A stretch of 64,000 nucleotides of DNA from an uncultured Rhodospirillales bacterium. Lineage in GTDB: Bacteria > Pseudomonadota > Alphaproteobacteria > Acetobacterales > Acetobacteraceae. Shown in pieces: positions 1-10,885 of the stretch. Numbering within the stretch: position 1 is the first letter of the stretch; every line of letters begins with the position of its first letter. The notes beneath the pieces were generated by a model. It saw only the letters and a program-made list of their open reading frames with translations, did no database searches and had not been told where the DNA came from. A program made the position numbers and the translations under genes. The DNA is taken from the NCBI GenBank assembly GCA_903835235.1, contig CAILMF010000074.1, positions 62,001-126,000 of the forward strand, written 5' to 3'.

Positions 1-409
1 CCACGCCCACCGTCAGCACGCCACGCTCACGCGCCATGCGCGCGATGACGGGGGCCGCGCCGGTGCCGGTGCCGCCGCCCATGCCCGCGGTGATGAACAC
101 CATGTGCGAGCCGTCGATATGACGGGCGACTTCCTCGGTGGCTTCCTCGGCCGCGGCGCGGCCGATCTCCGGCTTGGCGCCGGCACCCAGGCCCTGCGTC
201 AGATGCGGGCCAAGCTGCACGCGCCGCTCGGCCTTGCTGTTCAGCAGGCTCTGCGCGTCGGTGTTCGCAACCACGAACTCCACGCCATCGAGCCCTGCCG
301 CGATCATGTTGTTGACCGCGTTGGTGCCACCGCCGCCGACACCGATGACGGTGATGCGTGGGCTGAAGTCGGTGTGCTGCGCGACCGGCAGCGAAAGATT
401 CAGAGTCAT
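1..409 (-). CDS. ftsZ: Cell division protein FtsZ, N-terminal part (cut by window edge)
   Basis: FtsZ is the tubulin-like GTPase that forms the cytoplasmic division ring. The visible 136 residues start [11 protein letters not shown] and contain the glycine-rich nucleotide-binding start [17 protein letters not shown] near residues 19-35 and the tubulin signature [12 protein letters not shown] near residues 107-118. A strong ribosome site (GGAGGAGG) lies nine bases before the ATG. It is the last gene of the dcw cluster, 109 bases after ftsA, the widest gap inside the cluster, so it may also have its own promoter there. The C-terminal half, including the T7 loop and the tail that binds FtsA, lies outside the window. 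Identification is certain. Confidence 0.97.
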   Translation of the reverse strand, partial: MTLNLSLPVAQHTDFSPRITVIGVGGGGTNAVNNMIAAGLDGVEFVVANTDAQSLLNSKAERRVQLGPHLTQGLGAGAKPEIGRAAAEEATEEVARHIDGSHMVFITAGMGGGTGTGAAPVIARMARERGVLTVGV

Positions 410-418
410 GCGTGGAGG

Positions 419-426
419 CCTCCTCC
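419..426 (-). promoter_or_regulatory. Strong ribosome binding site of ftsZ
   Basis: GGAGGAGG on the minus strand, nine bases before the ftsZ ATG. It overlaps the perfect palindrome GGAGGCCTCC (413-422), so a local hairpin could compete with ribosome binding. Most genes of the cluster have no such site and instead overlap the previous gene. Confidence 0.7.
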
Positions 427-518
427 GAGAATGGTAATTGGCTGCGTCGATTCGTGTCTTCTGCTTGTTCTCGATTCGCCACGCATAGCTGTGGACAGAA
501 CCGCAGGTACCGTCAGGC

Positions 519-1832
519 TCATGCCATTCGTTCCCTGAACCATTGCACCGCGCGGCTGAGCACGCCGGGCGCGCGGTCCTGCCCAGCACCGGGGTCGAAC
601 AGGGGTTTGCCTTCGCCATTGGCCCAGGCCAGCAGGCCGCAGGCGGTGGCGAAGGCGGGGTTGGCGGCAATCTCCGGCAGGCCGCGTACCTGGTGTGGGC
701 GCGCCAGTCTCACCTGGCGGTCCAGCACCTGCGCGGCCAACTCGCGCACGCCGACCAGCTGGCTGGCGCCACCGCACAGCACGACGCGCCGACCCATCTC
801 ATGCGTCACGCCGGCGGCTTCCAGCCTGGCGCGCACCAGCTCGAAGGTTTCTTCCAGCCGCGGCCGGATGATCCGCACCACCATGGCGCGCGGCACGCGG
901 GCGATCTGGTCGGCTTCCTCGCCCATCTGCGGGACGTGCAGCCATTCCTTCTCGTCCTGCGGCGCCTCGTGCACGCTGCCGTACTTCACCTTGATGTGTT
1001 CGGCATCCGCCATCGGCGCCGACAGGCACTGGGCGAGATCCGAGGTCACGCGGATGCCGCCGATGGGAATCTGCGCCGCATGCACCAGCTGGCCTTCCTG
1101 GAACACCGCCAGCGATGTGGTGCCGCCGCCCATGTCGATGACGGTGCAGCCCAGCTGCTTCTCGTCCTCCACCAGTGTCGCCAGCCCGGCGGCATAGGGC
1201 GCGCTGACCAGCTCCTGCACCTCCAGGTCGCAGCGGTGCAGGCCGGCGGCCAGGTTGCGCAGCGCGGCCGAGCCGGCATCCAGTATGTTGACCCGGGCGC
1301 CGATGGTCTCGCAGATCATGCCGCGCGGGTCTTCCACGCCGCCGGTGGCGTCCACGCTGAAGCCGAGCGGGAAGGTGTGCACCGCCTCGCGGTCGGTGCC
1401 CTCGGCGCTGATGTTGCGGCGGCGGGCTTCCAGCAGCACGGCGCGCAGGTCGGCATCGGTGACGGCGCGCCCGCCGATCATCCATTGCAGGTTCTGGATG
1501 CGGCTTTCCGGCTGGCCGCAGCTGAGGTTGACGATGGCACCGGCCAGCTGCGTGTCGGCCATGTCCTCGGCCTGGCCGACGGCGGCGCGGATCGCGCGCT
1601 CGGCCTCCTCAAGGTCGGTGATGCTGCCGGCCTTGACGCCGCGCGAGCGCTGCCAGCCGAAGCCGAGCACGCGGGGTTCGCCATCGCCCTCGATCCGCGC
1701 GATCATGCAGACGATCTTGGAGGAGCCGATATCCAGCACGCCGAAGCTGCCGGTGCGCGGGTTGCGGCGGCGGCGCTGGATGGCCGGCGGTGCCGGGTCG
1801 AGGGTGCTGGGCAGGCGGGTGAGCTGGTTCAT
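519..1832 (-). CDS. ftsA: Cell division protein FtsA
   Basis: FtsA is the actin-like ATPase that anchors FtsZ to the inner membrane and recruits later division proteins. The 437-residue product has the phosphate-1 loop ([13 protein letters not shown], about 32-44) and the phosphate-2 loop ([14 protein letters not shown]). The extreme C-terminus ends in a short amphipathic stretch ([11 protein letters not shown]), as expected for the membrane-targeting helix. The N-terminal 30 residues are Pro/Arg-rich and look disordered. Its ATG overlaps the ftsQ stop (ATGA), which indicates translational coupling. Length is normal for the family. Confidence 0.96.
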   Translation of the reverse strand: MNQLTRLPSTLDPAPPAIQRRRRNPRTGSFGVLDIGSSKIVCMIARIEGDGEPRVLGFGWQRSRGVKAGSITDLEEAERAIRAAVGQAEDMADTQLAGAIVNLSCGQPESRIQNLQWMIGGRAVTDADLRAVLLEARRRNISAEGTDREAVHTFPLGFSVDATGGVEDPRGMICETIGARVNILDAGSAALRNLAAGLHRCDLEVQELVSAPYAAGLATLVEDEKQLGCTVIDMGGGTTSLAVFQEGQLVHAAQIPIGGIRVTSDLAQCLSAPMADAEHIKVKYGSVHEAPQDEKEWLHVPQMGEEADQIARVPRAMVVRIIRPRLEETFELVRARLEAAGVTHEMGRRVVLCGGASQLVGVRELAAQVLDRQVRLARPHQVRGLPEIAANPAFATACGLLAWANGEGKPLFDPGAGQDRAPGVLSRAVQWFRERMA

Positions 1833-2725
1833 CCGCGCACGCTCCGGGCTCGTTGGATGGCGTTGGGGTCGGGTTGCGTCGTCTGCCCCTGGGCCGGCGC
1901 CGGGGCGCCGACCTGCACGGTCATCTTGTCCGGCAGGCGCAGGTCGATGACGGCAACCGGGCGATCCAGCAGGCCGATGGCGGCCTGCTGCTCACGCAGC
2001 TTGCGCAGCGCCGCTTCCTCCAGCCCCTCGGGCAGGCGAATCTCGGTGCCGTTGCGCAGCTTGATGTTCCAGCGCCGGTTGCCGACGCGGATCAGCACTT
2101 CCGCGCGGTCGCGCAGCGTGGGATCGGCGCGCAGCAACTCTATCATGCGTTCGGCATGCAGGTTGGCGCCGCCGCCGACCACCCAGGGCAGCAGGCCGAA
2201 TTTCTCGATCTGCTCGCTGATCGGCCGGCCCGCGCGGTCGATCACCTCCACCACGCCGCCATGCTGCCAGATGGCGTAGGGCTGGCGCTCGGTGATGCGG
2301 ACCAGGATGTCGCCGGGCAGGTGGCGTTCCACATGGGCGCTGGCAACCCAGGCATTGGCCTCCAGCCGCTTCCGCGCTTCCTGCGGGGAGAAGCCCAGGA
2401 TCGGGTCGCCGCGCTGCACGCCCAGTGCCTCGCGCAATTCCCCCAAGGGTGCGTGCTGGCGGCCTTCCAGCGTCACGCTGCGCACCACCAGGCCGGCATT
2501 GCGGACGAAGCCCGGCATGGTGGAGAACAGCGATTGCACCCGCCCGGCGGGGTCCAGCGCCAGCACACCCATGACCGCACCGCCGATGACGGCGAACAGC
2601 AGCCCCAGTTGCAGTGCCGGCCGCACCAGCGCGCGGCGGCGGCGCAGCCAGAGGCGCAGGCCGGAAGGGCGGTCCGGCGTGGTTTCCCGCCCGCGCGGGC
2701 GGCGTTGCGTGGCGTTACGGGCCAT
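1829..2725 (-). CDS. ftsQ: Cell division protein FtsQ
   Basis: FtsQ is a bitopic inner-membrane protein that joins FtsL/FtsB and FtsW/FtsI to the division ring. The 298-residue product has a basic cytoplasmic start (MARNATQRRPRGRE), one membrane span near residues 40-62, a POTRA domain beginning near VVRSVTLEGRQH, and the FtsQ beta domain after it. I chose the ATG that overlaps the ddl stop by 11 bases; the longer open frame would start nine codons earlier inside ddl. No strong ribosome site is seen, so coupling to ddl is likely. Confidence 0.93.
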   Translation of the reverse strand: MARNATQRRPRGRETTPDRPSGLRLWLRRRRALVRPALQLGLLFAVIGGAVMGVLALDPAGRVQSLFSTMPGFVRNAGLVVRSVTLEGRQHAPLGELREALGVQRGDPILGFSPQEARKRLEANAWVASAHVERHLPGDILVRITERQPYAIWQHGGVVEVIDRAGRPISEQIEKFGLLPWVVGGGANLHAERMIELLRADPTLRDRAEVLIRVGNRRWNIKLRNGTEIRLPEGLEEAALRKLREQQAAIGLLDRPVAVIDLRLPDKMTVQVGAPAPAQGQTTQPDPNAIQRARSVRG

Positions 2726-3647
2726 GGGCAGCGTGCTCCACCATCCAGGCACAGAGTTGCGGGAAGGCGATGCCGCAATGCGCGGCCTGTTCCGGCACCA
2801 GGCTGGTCGCGGTCATGCCGGGCTGGGTGTTCACTTCCAGCAGCACGACGCGGCCCAAGGGAAGGGGGCCCTCGCCGACGGTGTCGTCGTAGCGGAAATC
2901 GGCGCGGGAGACGCCCCGGCAGCCCAGCGCCTGATGCGCGGCCACGGCGACGCGCATGGCTTCCGCGGCGGCGGCGGGGTGGATCGGCGCCGGCAGCACG
3001 TGGCGGCTGCCGCCATCGGCGTATTTCGCCTCGTAGTCATAGAAGGCCAGGCTGGTGGTGATCTCGGTCACCGTCAGCGCGCGGTCATGCATGACCGCAA
3101 CCGTCAGTTCGCGGCCGGGGATGAAGGGCTCCGCCAGGATCGCGGGGCCGAATTTCCAGCCCTGGGCAATCTCGGCGCGGCGGTTGTCGCCGCCGCGCAG
3201 GATATGCACGCCGACGCTGCTGCCCTCGCTGACCGGCTTCAGCACGTAGGGGCGGGGGAAAGGGTCGGCGGCTTCCAGCTCGGCCGGCGCCAGCAGCCGA
3301 TGCTCCGCCACCGGCAGCCCGGCCGCGGCGAAGACCGCCTTGGCGGCGACCTTGTCCATGGCCACGGCGGAGGCGCGCACGCCGCTGCCGGTATAGGGCA
3401 GGTGCAGCCAGTCCAGCACGCCCTGGATGCAGCCATCCTCGCCGAAGCGGCCGTGCAGCGTGTTGAACACCACATCCGGCCTGGCCGCCTGCAACGCCGT
3501 GAGCAGCGCGCCGAGATCGGCGGTGACGTCGATGGGCGTGACGGCATAGCCGGCTTCCCGCAGCGCCGCGATGCACTGCGCGCCGGAGTTCAGCGAAACC
3601 TCGCGTTCCGCCGAGATGCCGCCGTAGAGGACCGCGACGCGCTTCAT
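2715..3647 (-). CDS. ddl: D-alanine--D-alanine ligase
   Basis: Cytoplasmic ATP-grasp enzyme that joins two D-alanines to make the dipeptide added by MurF. The 310-residue product starts [22 protein letters not shown], the typical N-terminal serine/glutamate motif. It has the ATP-grasp segment KPVSEGSSVGV in the middle and the metal-binding end LEVNTQPGMTATS near residues 275-287. Its ATG overlaps the murB stop (ATGA). Length matches the DdlB type found inside dcw clusters. Confidence 0.96.
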   Translation of the reverse strand: MKRVAVLYGGISAEREVSLNSGAQCIAALREAGYAVTPIDVTADLGALLTALQAARPDVVFNTLHGRFGEDGCIQGVLDWLHLPYTGSGVRASAVAMDKVAAKAVFAAAGLPVAEHRLLAPAELEAADPFPRPYVLKPVSEGSSVGVHILRGGDNRRAEIAQGWKFGPAILAEPFIPGRELTVAVMHDRALTVTEITTSLAFYDYEAKYADGGSRHVLPAPIHPAAAAEAMRVAVAAHQALGCRGVSRADFRYDDTVGEGPLPLGRVVLLEVNTQPGMTATSLVPEQAAHCGIAFPQLCAWMVEHAAHGP

Positions 3648-4603
3648 GGCGCCGCTCCGATGGCCGGAGCACCGTCAGGCGCGCAGGGCTGAAGCGGTGC
3701 GGCAGACACCACGCCGATGCGCTTGATTTCCCATTCCAGCGTCACGCCGGACTGCGCCAGCACGCGGGCGCGGACCTGCTCGCCCAGCGCCTCGATCTCG
3801 GCGGCGGTGGCGCCGCCATTGTTGAGCAGGAAGTTGCAGTGCTTCTCACTGACCTGGGCCGCGCCCAGTGCCAACCCGCGGCAGCCGGCCGCGTCGATCA
3901 GCTCCCAGGCCTTGTGGCCCGGCGGGTTCTTGAAGGTGCTGCCGCCGGTGCGGGCGCGCACCGGCTGCGTCGCTTCGCGGGCGGCGCGAATCTCGGCCAT
4001 GCGGGCGGCGATGGCGGCGCGCTCCCCGGGCTGGGCGTGGAAGCGGGCGCGGATGAGAACGCCGCGCGGCGGCAGCGTGGCGTGGCGGTAGCTGAAGGCG
4101 AAGGCGCTGGCCGGCAGGCGCTGGATGCCCGCGGCGGTGGCGACCTCGGCCCAATCCAGGCAGTCCGTCACCTCGCGGCCATAGGCGCCGGCGTTCATCG
4201 CCACCGCGCCGCCGATGCTGCCGGGGATGCCGCTGAGGAATTCCAGCCCGGTCAGTCCGGCGGCGGCGGCGTGTTCGGCCACCGTGGCATCCAGGCTGGC
4301 GGCGCCGGCGACGACGCCATCGGCTTCCACCACAACCTGGCCGAAGGTCCCGCCGAGGCGCAGCACCACGCCATCAAGCCCGCCGTCACGGATGATGAGG
4401 TTGGAGGCGGCGCCGAGCACGGTCAGCGGCGTTTCGGCGGCAAGGCCGGCCAGCAGCGCGACCAGATCATCGGCATCGGCAGGCCGCACCAGCCATTCCG
4501 CCGGGCCGCCGACGCGGAACCAGGTGAAGGGCGCCAGCGCGGCCCCCGCCTGCACGCGGCCACGGATGACGGGGATGCGCGACGCGTCCATGCGGTTGCT
4601 CAT
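3644..4603 (-). CDS. murB: UDP-N-acetylenolpyruvoylglucosamine reductase MurB
   Basis: FAD enzyme that reduces UDP-GlcNAc-enolpyruvate with NADPH to give UDP-MurNAc. The 319-residue product shows the FAD-binding segment [15 protein letters not shown], the motif [19 protein letters not shown], and the catalytic-serine segment GGSTFKNP. The start MSNRMDAS was chosen because its ATG overlaps the murC stop. The open frame extends 38 codons further upstream, but that part is antisense-like low-complexity sequence inside murC. Confidence 0.95.
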   Translation of the reverse strand: MSNRMDASRIPVIRGRVQAGAALAPFTWFRVGGPAEWLVRPADADDLVALLAGLAAETPLTVLGAASNLIIRDGGLDGVVLRLGGTFGQVVVEADGVVAGAASLDATVAEHAAAAGLTGLEFLSGIPGSIGGAVAMNAGAYGREVTDCLDWAEVATAAGIQRLPASAFAFSYRHATLPPRGVLIRARFHAQPGERAAIAARMAEIRAAREATQPVRARTGGSTFKNPPGHKAWELIDAAGCRGLALGAAQVSEKHCNFLLNNGGATAAEIEALGEQVRARVLAQSGVTLEWEIKRIGVVSAAPLQPCAPDGAPAIGAAP

Positions 4604-6051
4604 TGGCCGCCGCCACGCTGGCGCAGCGCGCTGCGGCCGGGCGTGCGGGCCTGCAGCGCGGTCAGCTGTGCCGGCAGCGCCGCAGCCCAGTTGGTGATGT
4701 TGCCGGCGCCAAGGCACACCACGAAATCGCCGGGCTTGGCGATGGCGTGCAGCATCTCCGCAAGCGAATCGGGTCCGGGCAGGGGCACGACGCTACGGTG
4801 CCCGCGCGCCCGCAGCCCGTCCACCAGCGCATCCTTGTCGATGCCCTCGATCGGCGCCTCGCCGGCGGCATAGACGTCCGCGATGATCACGGTGCCCGCA
4901 TCGTTCATGCAGGAGCAGAAATCCTCGAACAGGGTCGCGAGGCGGGAATAGCGGTGCGGCTGCACCACCGCGATCACGTCCCGCGCGCCGGCCTGGCGCG
5001 CCGCCTTCAGCACCGCGGCGATCTCGACGGGGTGGTGGCCGTAGTCGTCGATGACGGCGATGCCGCCGGCCTCACCCACGCGGGTGAAGCGGCGCTTGAC
5101 GCCCTTGAAGCCGGCCAGCGCGGAACGGATGGTGTCGCTGTCGATGTCCATCTCCACGCCCACCGCAATGGCGGCCAGCGCGTTCTGCACATTGTGCTGG
5201 CCCAGCATGGGCAGGCGGAAGGGCTGCAAGGCACGGCGGCGGCCGGTGACGCGGTCGCGCACCGAAACCTCGAAGCTGGCGCCCATGCGGTCGGTCAGCA
5301 GCTTTTCGGCGCGCACATCGGCCTGGGGCGAGAAGCCATAGGTCACCAGCCGGCGGTCCAGCTTCGGGATCATCGCCTGTACCTCGGGGTGGTCCAGGCA
5401 CAGCACGGCGAAGCCGTAGAACGGAATATTGCCGACGAACTGGGCGTAGCCTTCCTTCATCGCCTCATCGGTGCCCCAGTGGTCCAGGTGCTCCGGGTCC
5501 ATGTTGGTGACGATGGCAACGGTGCTGGGCAAACGGAGAAAACTGCCGTCGCTTTCATCGGCCTCCACCACCATCCAGTCGCCGCCGCCCAGGCGTGTGT
5601 TGGTGCCATAGGCGTTGATGATGCCGCCATTGATCACCATCGGGTCGTACTTGGCGGTTTCCAGCACGGCGCCGACCAGGCTGGTGGTGGTGGTCTTGCC
5701 ATGGGTGCCACCCACCGCGATGGACCATTTCAGCCGCATCAGCTCGGCCAGCATCTCGGCGCGGCGCACCACCGGCACCAGGCGAGAGCGGGCCGCGGCA
5801 ACCTCCGGGTTGTCCTTCTTCACCGCGGTGGAGACGACGACGACCTGGGCGTTGCCGAGGTTCTCCTCGGCATGGCCGATGGCAACGGGAATGCCGGCCT
5901 CGCGCAGGCGGGTGACGTTGTAGCCCTCCGCGATGTCGCTGCCCTGCACCGTATAGCCCAGGTTGTGCAGCACCTCCGCGATGCCGGACATGCCGATGCC
6001 GCCGATGCCGACGAAGTGGATGGGGCCGATGGTGAGGGGCAGGGCGCGCAT
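4600..6051 (-). CDS. murC: UDP-N-acetylmuramate--L-alanine ligase MurC
   Basis: Cytoplasmic Mur ligase that adds L-alanine to UDP-MurNAc using ATP. The 483-residue product has the N-terminal Rossmann motif [12 protein letters not shown] (12-23), the ATP loop GGTHGKTTT (114-122), and the middle-domain metal-site region [10 protein letters not shown]. Length is typical. One base separates its ATG (6051) from the murG stop (6053), so coupling is likely here too. Confidence 0.97.
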   Translation of the reverse strand: MRALPLTIGPIHFVGIGGIGMSGIAEVLHNLGYTVQGSDIAEGYNVTRLREAGIPVAIGHAEENLGNAQVVVVSTAVKKDNPEVAAARSRLVPVVRRAEMLAELMRLKWSIAVGGTHGKTTTTSLVGAVLETAKYDPMVINGGIINAYGTNTRLGGGDWMVVEADESDGSFLRLPSTVAIVTNMDPEHLDHWGTDEAMKEGYAQFVGNIPFYGFAVLCLDHPEVQAMIPKLDRRLVTYGFSPQADVRAEKLLTDRMGASFEVSVRDRVTGRRRALQPFRLPMLGQHNVQNALAAIAVGVEMDIDSDTIRSALAGFKGVKRRFTRVGEAGGIAVIDDYGHHPVEIAAVLKAARQAGARDVIAVVQPHRYSRLATLFEDFCSCMNDAGTVIIADVYAAGEAPIEGIDKDALVDGLRARGHRSVVPLPGPDSLAEMLHAIAKPGDFVVCLGAGNITNWAAALPAQLTALQARTPGRSALRQRGGGQ

Positions 6052-6052
6052 C

Positions 6053-7216
6053 TCAGGGGGTCTCCGTCAGGCCAAGGGCCTGCTTGCGTTCGGCCGCCAG
6101 CTGGGGCGCGCGGGTCAGCCAGACCACCAGGTCGGCCAGGGCGCGGGCGGCCTGCGGCTGGCCGAGCCGGGCGGCGGCTTCGGCAGCGCTGGCCAGCGGG
6201 GCCGGCACGCCGAACAGCCCGGCCAGACGGACCGAAAGGGCTTCGGGGGTGAACTCGGGTTGCGGCATCAGCCAGGCGCCGCCGAAATCCGCCAAGGCCC
6301 GGGCATTGCCGGCCTGGTGGTTGTCGATGGCGCCGGGCAGCGGCACCAGCACGGAAGGCCGGCCGGCGCAGGCCAACTCGGCCACCGTGGAGGCGCCGGC
6401 GCGGGCGATGACCAGGTGCGCCATGGCCAGCCGCGTCGCCACATCCGGGAAGAAGCGGGAGAGTTCGGCGGCGACGCCGGCTTCGTCATAGGCGGCGCGG
6501 ACGCGGTCCAGGTCCTCGGCGCGGCATTGCTGCGTCACCACCAGGCGCTGGCGTAGCTGGCTGTCCAGCCGGGCCACGGCCGGCGGCACCACATCGGCAA
6601 AGATGCGCGCACCGAGCGAGCCGCCGAGCACGAGCAGGCGGATCACGCCATCCGGTGCCGGGGCGACATAGCCCTGGCCGGAAAGCTCGGCCAGCGCGGG
6701 GCGGACGGGGTTGCCGACTACGCGCCGCTGCGCGCCGGCGGGCACCTTCTCGGTTTCGGCAAAGGAGAGCGCCAGCGCGTCCACCCGTGTGGCCAGCAGC
6801 CGGTTGGCGCGGCCCAGCACGGCGTTCTGTTCATGGATGACCGTGATCGGCCGGCGCGCGCCCATGGTCAGCGCCGCCAGCAGCGGCGGCACGCTGGGGT
6901 AGCCGCCGAAGCCGACCACCGCCTGCGCCTTCAGCCGCCGCAGAAGCCCATGCGCGGTGACGGTGCCGGTGGCGATGCCGATGGCGCCGCGCAGCTTGCC
7001 CACCAGCCCATGCCCGGCCAGGCCGGAGCCGGACAGCACGAAGCGCTCGGCGCGGGCGAAGGCCGGGCTCTCGAAGGCGGCCGAACGCGCATCGGTCATC
7101 AGCGCGACCACCTCGCCGCGCGCCAGCAACTCCGCCGCCAGGGCTTCCGCGGGGAACAGGTGGCCGCCGGTGCCGCCGGCGGCGATGACGATGGGGTGCC
7201 CGGGACGGCCGCTCAT
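6053..7216 (-). CDS. murG: MurG N-acetylglucosaminyltransferase
   Basis: Peripheral membrane GT-B enzyme that transfers GlcNAc from UDP-GlcNAc to lipid I, making lipid II. The 387-residue product starts [23 protein letters not shown], with the G-loop GGTGGH, and has the second glycine loop [12 protein letters not shown] and the donor-binding region [24 protein letters not shown]. The start is fixed by overlap with the ftsW stop. A longer open frame continues 380 codons upstream, but that part is only another frame of ftsW. Confidence 0.95.
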   Translation of the reverse strand: MSGRPGHPIVIAAGGTGGHLFPAEALAAELLARGEVVALMTDARSAAFESPAFARAERFVLSGSGLAGHGLVGKLRGAIGIATGTVTAHGLLRRLKAQAVVGFGGYPSVPPLLAALTMGARRPITVIHEQNAVLGRANRLLATRVDALALSFAETEKVPAGAQRRVVGNPVRPALAELSGQGYVAPAPDGVIRLLVLGGSLGARIFADVVPPAVARLDSQLRQRLVVTQQCRAEDLDRVRAAYDEAGVAAELSRFFPDVATRLAMAHLVIARAGASTVAELACAGRPSVLVPLPGAIDNHQAGNARALADFGGAWLMPQPEFTPEALSVRLAGLFGVPAPLASAAEAAARLGQPQAARALADLVVWLTRAPQLAAERKQALGLTETP

Positions 7217-8391
7217 TCGGTGGCCTCGCTGCGGCTGATACGGCGGCGGGTCAGCGCCAGCAGCATGCCCATGCCCAGCGCAATGGCCAGCGCCGAGGAG
7301 CCGCCATAGGAGATGAAGGGCAGCGTCATGCCCTTGGCGGGAATGAGCTGAAGCGAGCTGGCCATGTTGATGAAGGCCTGCAGCCCGAACTGCGCCAGCA
7401 GGCCGGTGGTGGCCAGCACCACCACCTGGTCCTGTTCCGCCAGCAGCTTCAGCAGGCCGCGCACCACGACGAAACAGAACACCGCCAGGATCAGCAGGCA
7501 CAGTACCAGGCCGAATTCCTCGCCGGTGACCGCGAAGATGAAATCCGTATGGGGGTCCGGCAGGGAGTTCTTTACCGTGCCCTCGCCCGGGCCGGTGCCC
7601 AGCAGCCCGCCATGGCCGAAGGCCTCGGCGGCGCGGTCCACCTGGAAATTGTCGCGGCCGCCCGGCGTGCTGGTGCCGTGCAGCCAGCGGTCGAAGCGGT
7701 CCCGGAAGTGCGGCATGGTGAAGTAGATGCCGATGCCGCCGAGGATGCCCAACCCGCCCATCATGGCCACGATCAGCCAGTGGATGCCGGCGACGAAGAT
7801 CTGGGCGAAGAACACCGCGACGATGACGATGAGCATGCCGATGTCGGGCTGCGACTTCAGCACCAGCGCAATGGCGCCCAGCATGGCCAGGGCGGCTCCA
7901 TACCAGACCAGGCGCGGCTTCAGCGTGGCGAAGCGGGAACTCCCGGCGGCCAGCGCGGCGCGGCGATTGCCCTCGGCCAGCAGCAGCGCGGTGGTGACGG
8001 CGAAGCAGGGTTTCAGGAACTCCGAGGGTTGCAGCTGCTGCCCGGCGATGCGCAGCCAGCGATGCGCGCCGTTGATCTCGGGGCCGAATTTCAACGCCAG
8101 CGCGGTGGCGATGAAGGCGACGGCGCAGCCGACCAGCGCCAGCAACTGCACCCGCTTGCGCTCGAGCAGGCTGATCGCGACCATCAGCGCCGCGGCGGCC
8201 AGGAGAAACACGACCTGCTTGCCGATGAAGATCGAGGGGTCGATGCCCTGGCGGCGGGCCGCCATCGGCGCCACCGCCATCATCGCGACGTAGCCGAGCA
8301 CCATCAGCAGCACCAGCGCGTAGAGGCTGAAGCGGTCCACGGTCCACCACCAGCGGCCGAGCACCGAGGTATCCGTGCGGGAGACCGGCAT
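7213..8391 (-). CDS. ftsW: FtsW, SEDS-family septal glycosyltransferase
   Basis: SEDS-family polytopic protein that polymerises lipid II at the septum together with FtsI. The 392-residue product has about ten hydrophobic spans and the conserved segments PDPHTDFIFAVTGEEFG and FISYGGSSALAIALGMGMLL. The start MPVSRTD was chosen because its ATG shares a base with the murD stop (TGATG). The in-frame extension upstream lacks hydrophobic sequence and lies in murD. Confidence 0.95.
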   Translation of the reverse strand: MPVSRTDTSVLGRWWWTVDRFSLYALVLLMVLGYVAMMAVAPMAARRQGIDPSIFIGKQVVFLLAAAALMVAISLLERKRVQLLALVGCAVAFIATALALKFGPEINGAHRWLRIAGQQLQPSEFLKPCFAVTTALLLAEGNRRAALAAGSSRFATLKPRLVWYGAALAMLGAIALVLKSQPDIGMLIVIVAVFFAQIFVAGIHWLIVAMMGGLGILGGIGIYFTMPHFRDRFDRWLHGTSTPGGRDNFQVDRAAEAFGHGGLLGTGPGEGTVKNSLPDPHTDFIFAVTGEEFGLVLCLLILAVFCFVVVRGLLKLLAEQDQVVVLATTGLLAQFGLQAFINMASSLQLIPAKGMTLPFISYGGSSALAIALGMGMLLALTRRRISRSEATE

Positions 8392-9800
8392 CAGGCGCGC
8401 TCCTTCATGGCCAGAACCAGGTCGCGAAAGCGGTCGCCGCGCTGCTCGAAGCCGGTGAACTGGTCCCAACTGGCGCAGGCGGGGGAAAGCAGCACCACCG
8501 GGGCGGCGCCGGCGAAGGCGGCGGCGGCGGCGACGGGCAGGGCGGCGTCGAGTGTGCCGGCGATCTCATGCGGCACCCCGGCCTCGGCCAGCACCGCCGC
8601 GAAGGCGGGCGCGGCCTCGCCGATCAGCACGGCCCGGGCGATGCGCGGGAAGAAGGGCGCCAGCGGGCCGATGCCATCCGCCTTGGGCTGGCCGCCGGCG
8701 ATCCAGACCACGCGGTCGTAGCTGGCCACGGCGCGCACGGCGCTGTCGGCATTGGTGGCCTTGCTGTCGTTGATGAAGCGCACGCCACGGATCTCGCCAA
8801 CCAATTCCTGGCGGTGCGGCAGGCCGGGGTAGGTCCGCAACCCTTCGGCCACCTCGGCGCGGCTCAGCCCCAGCGCCAAGGCGGCGGCGCTGGCGGCGGC
8901 GGCGTTCTGCGCATTGTGGGCGCCGGGCAGGGCGCGGGCCTCCGCCAGGTCGGCGAAGACGCCGGCGCTGTCATGCAGCAGGCGGCCCTCGGCCCAGATG
9001 CCGTTGGGCTGCGGCGTGTGGGCGGAGATCGGCAGCAGGCGGGCGTGAACGGGCGTGGCCGCCGTCATCGCATCATCCTGGCCCAGGATGGCCAGGTCCT
9101 GCGGCGCTTGCCGGTCGAAGACATGCGCCTTGGCGGCGGCGTAGCCGGCCATGTCGCCATGGCGGTCCAGATGGTCCGGCGAAAGGTTCAGCAGCATGGC
9201 GATGTCGAAGCGCGCCGTGGCCAGCCTTTCCAATGAATAGGACGACATCTCCAGCACGTAGACGCCATCGTCGCCCAGCAGCGGCATGGCCAGCGCGGCC
9301 GGCCCCAGATTGCCGCCGGCCACCGCCTGCCTCCCGGCGCCGACCAGCATGTGGTGCAGCAGCGCCGTGGTGGTGGACTTGCCGTTGGTGCCGGTGATGC
9401 CGACGAAGCGCGCGGCGCTGCCGGAAGCGCGAACGGCCCGGTACAGGTATTCCACGTCGCACAGGATCGGGCGGCCCGCGGCGCGGGCGGCGGCGGCGGC
9501 GGGATGCACGCGCGGCAGCAGGTGCGGAATGCCCGGGGACAGCAGCAGCGCGTCGTAGTCGAAGGCGGCGGCCGGGTCGGCCACGCGCAGCCCGGCGGCG
9601 ACAGCGGCATCCCGCCCGGCGGGCTTGTCGTCCCAGGCGGTCACCTCGGCGCCCCATTCCGCCAGCCGCGCAGCCGCCGGCAGCCCGGCCTTGCCGAGGC
9701 CGACCAGGGCAATGCGCTCTCCAGCGAAGGGGGCAAAGACGCCTTCGGCCGGCCGATTCACGCTGCGCGCCTGGGGCGCTATGCGACCCGACGGCGTCAT
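8391..9800 (-). CDS. murD: UDP-N-acetylmuramoylalanine--D-glutamate ligase MurD
   Basis: Mur ligase that adds D-glutamate to UDP-MurNAc-L-Ala. The 469-residue product has an N-terminal dinucleotide-like fold ([14 protein letters not shown], 30-43), the ATP loop [12 protein letters not shown] (134-145) and a C-terminal domain with [12 protein letters not shown]. About 20 poorly conserved residues precede the fold. The ATG overlaps the mraY stop (ATGA), which supports this start over shorter options. Confidence 0.95.
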   Translation of the reverse strand: MTPSGRIAPQARSVNRPAEGVFAPFAGERIALVGLGKAGLPAAARLAEWGAEVTAWDDKPAGRDAAVAAGLRVADPAAAFDYDALLLSPGIPHLLPRVHPAAAAARAAGRPILCDVEYLYRAVRASGSAARFVGITGTNGKSTTTALLHHMLVGAGRQAVAGGNLGPAALAMPLLGDDGVYVLEMSSYSLERLATARFDIAMLLNLSPDHLDRHGDMAGYAAAKAHVFDRQAPQDLAILGQDDAMTAATPVHARLLPISAHTPQPNGIWAEGRLLHDSAGVFADLAEARALPGAHNAQNAAAASAAALALGLSRAEVAEGLRTYPGLPHRQELVGEIRGVRFINDSKATNADSAVRAVASYDRVVWIAGGQPKADGIGPLAPFFPRIARAVLIGEAAPAFAAVLAEAGVPHEIAGTLDAALPVAAAAAFAGAAPVVLLSPACASWDQFTGFEQRGDRFRDLVLAMKERA

Positions 9801-10885
9801 CGGATCTTCAGCGTGCTCAGGCCGACCAGCGCCAGCACCATGGCGATGATCCAGAAGCGGATGACGATGGTCGGCTCGGCCCAGCCCTTCTTCTCGAAGT
9901 GATGGTGCAGCGGCGCCATCAGGAACACGCGGCGCCCGGTGCGCTTGTACCAGAACACCTGGATGATGACGGAAACCGTCTCCACCACGAACAGCCCGCC
10001 GACGATGGCCAGCACCAGCTCATGCTTGGTCGCGACCGCCACCGCCCCCAGCGCGCCGCCCAGCGCCAGCGACCCGGTATCCCCCATGAAGACCGCGGCC
10101 GGCGGCGCGTTGAACCACAGGAAGCCAAGCCCGGCGCCGATCAGCGCGGCGCAGAACACCGCCAGTTCGTTGGCGCCCGGCACATGCTGCAACTGCAGGT
10201 AACCGGCGAAGATGCTGTTGCCGACCAGGTAGGAGATCAGCACGAAGACGCCGGCGGCGATCATGGCGGGTACAATCGCCAGGCCATCCAGGCCGTCCGT
10301 CAGGTTCACCGCGTTGCTGGCGCCCATCATCACGAACATGCCGATGACCGGGAACAGGTAGCCGAAGTTCAGCAGCGCTTCCTTGAACACCGGAATGGCC
10401 AGCCGCGTGTCCAGCCCCTTCGGCAGCAGCCAGACGATCCAGATGGATACCGCCAGGCCAAGCCCCGACTGCACCGCCAGCTTCATCCGGCCGGAGACGC
10501 CCTTGGTATTGCGCTTGGTCACCTTCATCCAGTCGTCGGCGAAGCCCAGCAGCCCGTAGCCCACGGTCAGCACCAGCACCGCCCAGACCAGGCCGCTGCG
10601 CAGGTCCACCCACAGCAGGGTGGAGGCGACCAGCGCCATCAGGATCAGCACGCCGCCCATGGTGGGCGTGCCCTTCTTCTCCACCAGGTGCCGGGCGGGG
10701 CCGTCCTCGCGGATCGGCTGGCCGCCCTTCTGGAAGGTGCGCAGGAAGCGGATCACGCTCGGCCCCAGCGCCAGCGACAGCACCAGCGCGGTCAGGCAGG
10801 CGGCGCCGGCGCGGAAGGTGGTGTAGCGGATCAGGTTGAACAGCGAGAAGCTGTCCGCCAGGGGCGCGAAGATATTGAAGATCAA
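9797..10885 (-). CDS. mraY: Phospho-N-acetylmuramoyl-pentapeptide transferase MraY
   Basis: Integral membrane enzyme that moves phospho-MurNAc-pentapeptide from UDP to undecaprenyl phosphate, making lipid I. The 362-residue product has about ten membrane spans and the family motifs FADDWMK (catalytic aspartates), [22 protein letters not shown] and the histidine loop [12 protein letters not shown]. Its ATG overlaps the murF stop. Length matches other alphaproteobacterial MraY proteins. Confidence 0.97.
   Translation of the reverse strand: MIFNIFAPLADSFSLFNLIRYTTFRAGAACLTALVLSLALGPSVIRFLRTFQKGGQPIREDGPARHLVEKKGTPTMGGVLILMALVASTLLWVDLRSGLVWAVLVLTVGYGLLGFADDWMKVTKRNTKGVSGRMKLAVQSGLGLAVSIWIVWLLPKGLDTRLAIPVFKEALLNFGYLFPVIGMFVMMGASNAVNLTDGLDGLAIVPAMIAAGVFVLISYLVGNSIFAGYLQLQHVPGANELAVFCAALIGAGLGFLWFNAPPAAVFMGDTGSLALGGALGAVAVATKHELVLAIVGGLFVVETVSVIIQVFWYKRTGRRVFLMAPLHHHFEKKGWAEPTIVIRFWIIAMVLALVGLSTLKIR

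Noticed and set aside
543-2279. Long open frame on the plus strand opposite ftsA and ftsQ
   Set aside because: It is rich in His, Ala, Gly and Arg with no domain pattern, as expected for the antisense of high-GC genes. The minus-strand genes are certain.
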